From Glandiceps talaboti (taxonomy: Eukaryota > Hemichordata > Enteropneusta > Spengelidae): 64,000 bases of DNA. Every line of letters starts with the position of its first letter. The stretch's first letter is position 1. The stretch covers positions 8,614,134 through 8,678,133 of the forward strand of contig NC_135562.1 of assembly GCF_964340395.1 (NCBI RefSeq), given 5' to 3'. A program made the translations under genes and the position numbers. The notes under the pieces were generated by a model that was not told the origin of the DNA, ran no database searches, and worked only from the letters and a program-made list of their open reading frames with translations. Positions 1 through 64,000 of this stretch are shown here, one piece after another.

Positions 1-410
1 TTGGTCTGAATATATTAATAGCATGATTCAAAAACAAGTTTGTCTTTATCTTTTCAACAGATCATTGGACAACTTTGGAGCAAAAACTGATTAAAGAAAT
101 GAACAGTAAATTCATAATAAACAAATTCTGTAATGTGAAATTTTCACTGAAAATATTTTTGAGCATTTTGTACCTCAAATTTAGAAAATATATAAATACA
201 TGCAATAGTTTCACTTGACCTACATGTACATGTACTTATGGTTGCTGACAATTTCAAATCTTGCTAGAATTAATATATAGGCAAATCTTGGATTTAATAT
301 TATTCTAAACATTTGGGGGGGGGGGGGGAGGGTAGGAAATTCATATACAATTTTAATAAGTTGTCTACACTTAATACTGTATCATTTGTCCATTTTTTGT
401 TAAAACTTAC
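1..410 (-). other. Intron after e57, with G-run
   Basis: AT-rich intron start. A run of about 15 G interrupted once lies near 314-332. Nothing else recognised. Confidence 0.6.
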
Positions 411-63701
<63,291 letters not shown>

Positions 63702-64000
63702 CTGTAAAGTGTAATTGCCAAGAAAATTATTAACTTCATCAAGATATCTACAATTTGTACATTGCATAATGTATCTCATTGTTCTTGCAGTGAGAGGATT
63801 GACCTGAGGTAGAATTACATACAGTGCCTTTGTATTGCTGGGCGATGCCAGTGATCTATATCTGATGCATCTAACATTAGTTCCAGGGAGTGGGGTGGGT
63901 AGTTGTGCAAGGTTTGTAGGGAAATTGCATTTTTGTAGCATTTTTTATTGGTGAGGTGGGATTGTGCATCTGTTATGCTGGGTATTAGACAAACATTATA

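Overview
The window is intronic and exonic DNA of an AT-rich animal genome. There is no bacterial operon structure, every long conserved reading frame is broken by GT-AG introns, and tRNA-derived SINEs, palindromic MITE-like elements and long microsatellites are abundant. The frequent TACATGTA words and the repeat style suggest a marine invertebrate. I cannot fix the phylum from sequence alone.

One gene accounts for all the coding sequence I can support. It lies on the minus strand and runs the full length of the window (5' end beyond 64 kb, 3' end before position 1). It is an orthologue of CSPP1 (centrosome and spindle pole associated protein 1), a microtubule-binding protein of centrosomes, spindle poles and cilia. 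The clearest identifiers are a near-invariant [11 protein letters not shown] segment at 25.8 kb, a KEQYRKELEQQMAEA / EKESEL..SGAVDPEK segment at 46-51 kb, the charged coiled coil at 20-21 kb, the ALSAMRRQLRDEQ helix at 6.3 kb and the VDVFEMAR / LSDFNNLKNR segment at 4.2 kb. I reconstruct 57 internal exons whose phases join without a break into 1,718 codons (5,154 nt). Vertebrate CSPP1 is about 1.2 thousand residues, so this protein is much larger.

Layout in transcription order: 63.7-55 kb, N-terminal exons with QEYxxxL helices; 55-50.7 kb, Arg/Asp-rich linker; 50.8-44 kb, conserved EQYRKELEQQ block; 43.7-32 kb, a block of twelve small exons, all phase 1-1, with little likeness to vertebrate CSPP1; 29.5-25 kb, Gln/Gly/Pro-rich exons and the [11 protein letters not shown] exon; 24-20 kb, coiled coil; 18.8-7.4 kb, a second block of ten exons, all phase 0-0, including a 222-codon Pro/Lys/Glu-rich exon and a 67-codon exon that looks like a SAM domain; 6.4-0.4 kb, conserved C-terminal part with two 15-nt microexons.

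The main novelties are the two phase-uniform exon blocks, the SAM-like insertion, and a 183-codon coiled-coil ORF with its own Met at 5.2-5.7 kb that ends at a splice donor in phase with the next CSPP1 exon (possible alternative first exon). Two further points are a tandem array in which the 3' end of an exon plus its splice donor has been copied into the next intron (46.2-46.5 kb), and several palindromic elements in which one arm only has been tandemly amplified. The remaining sequence is intron filled with repeats.
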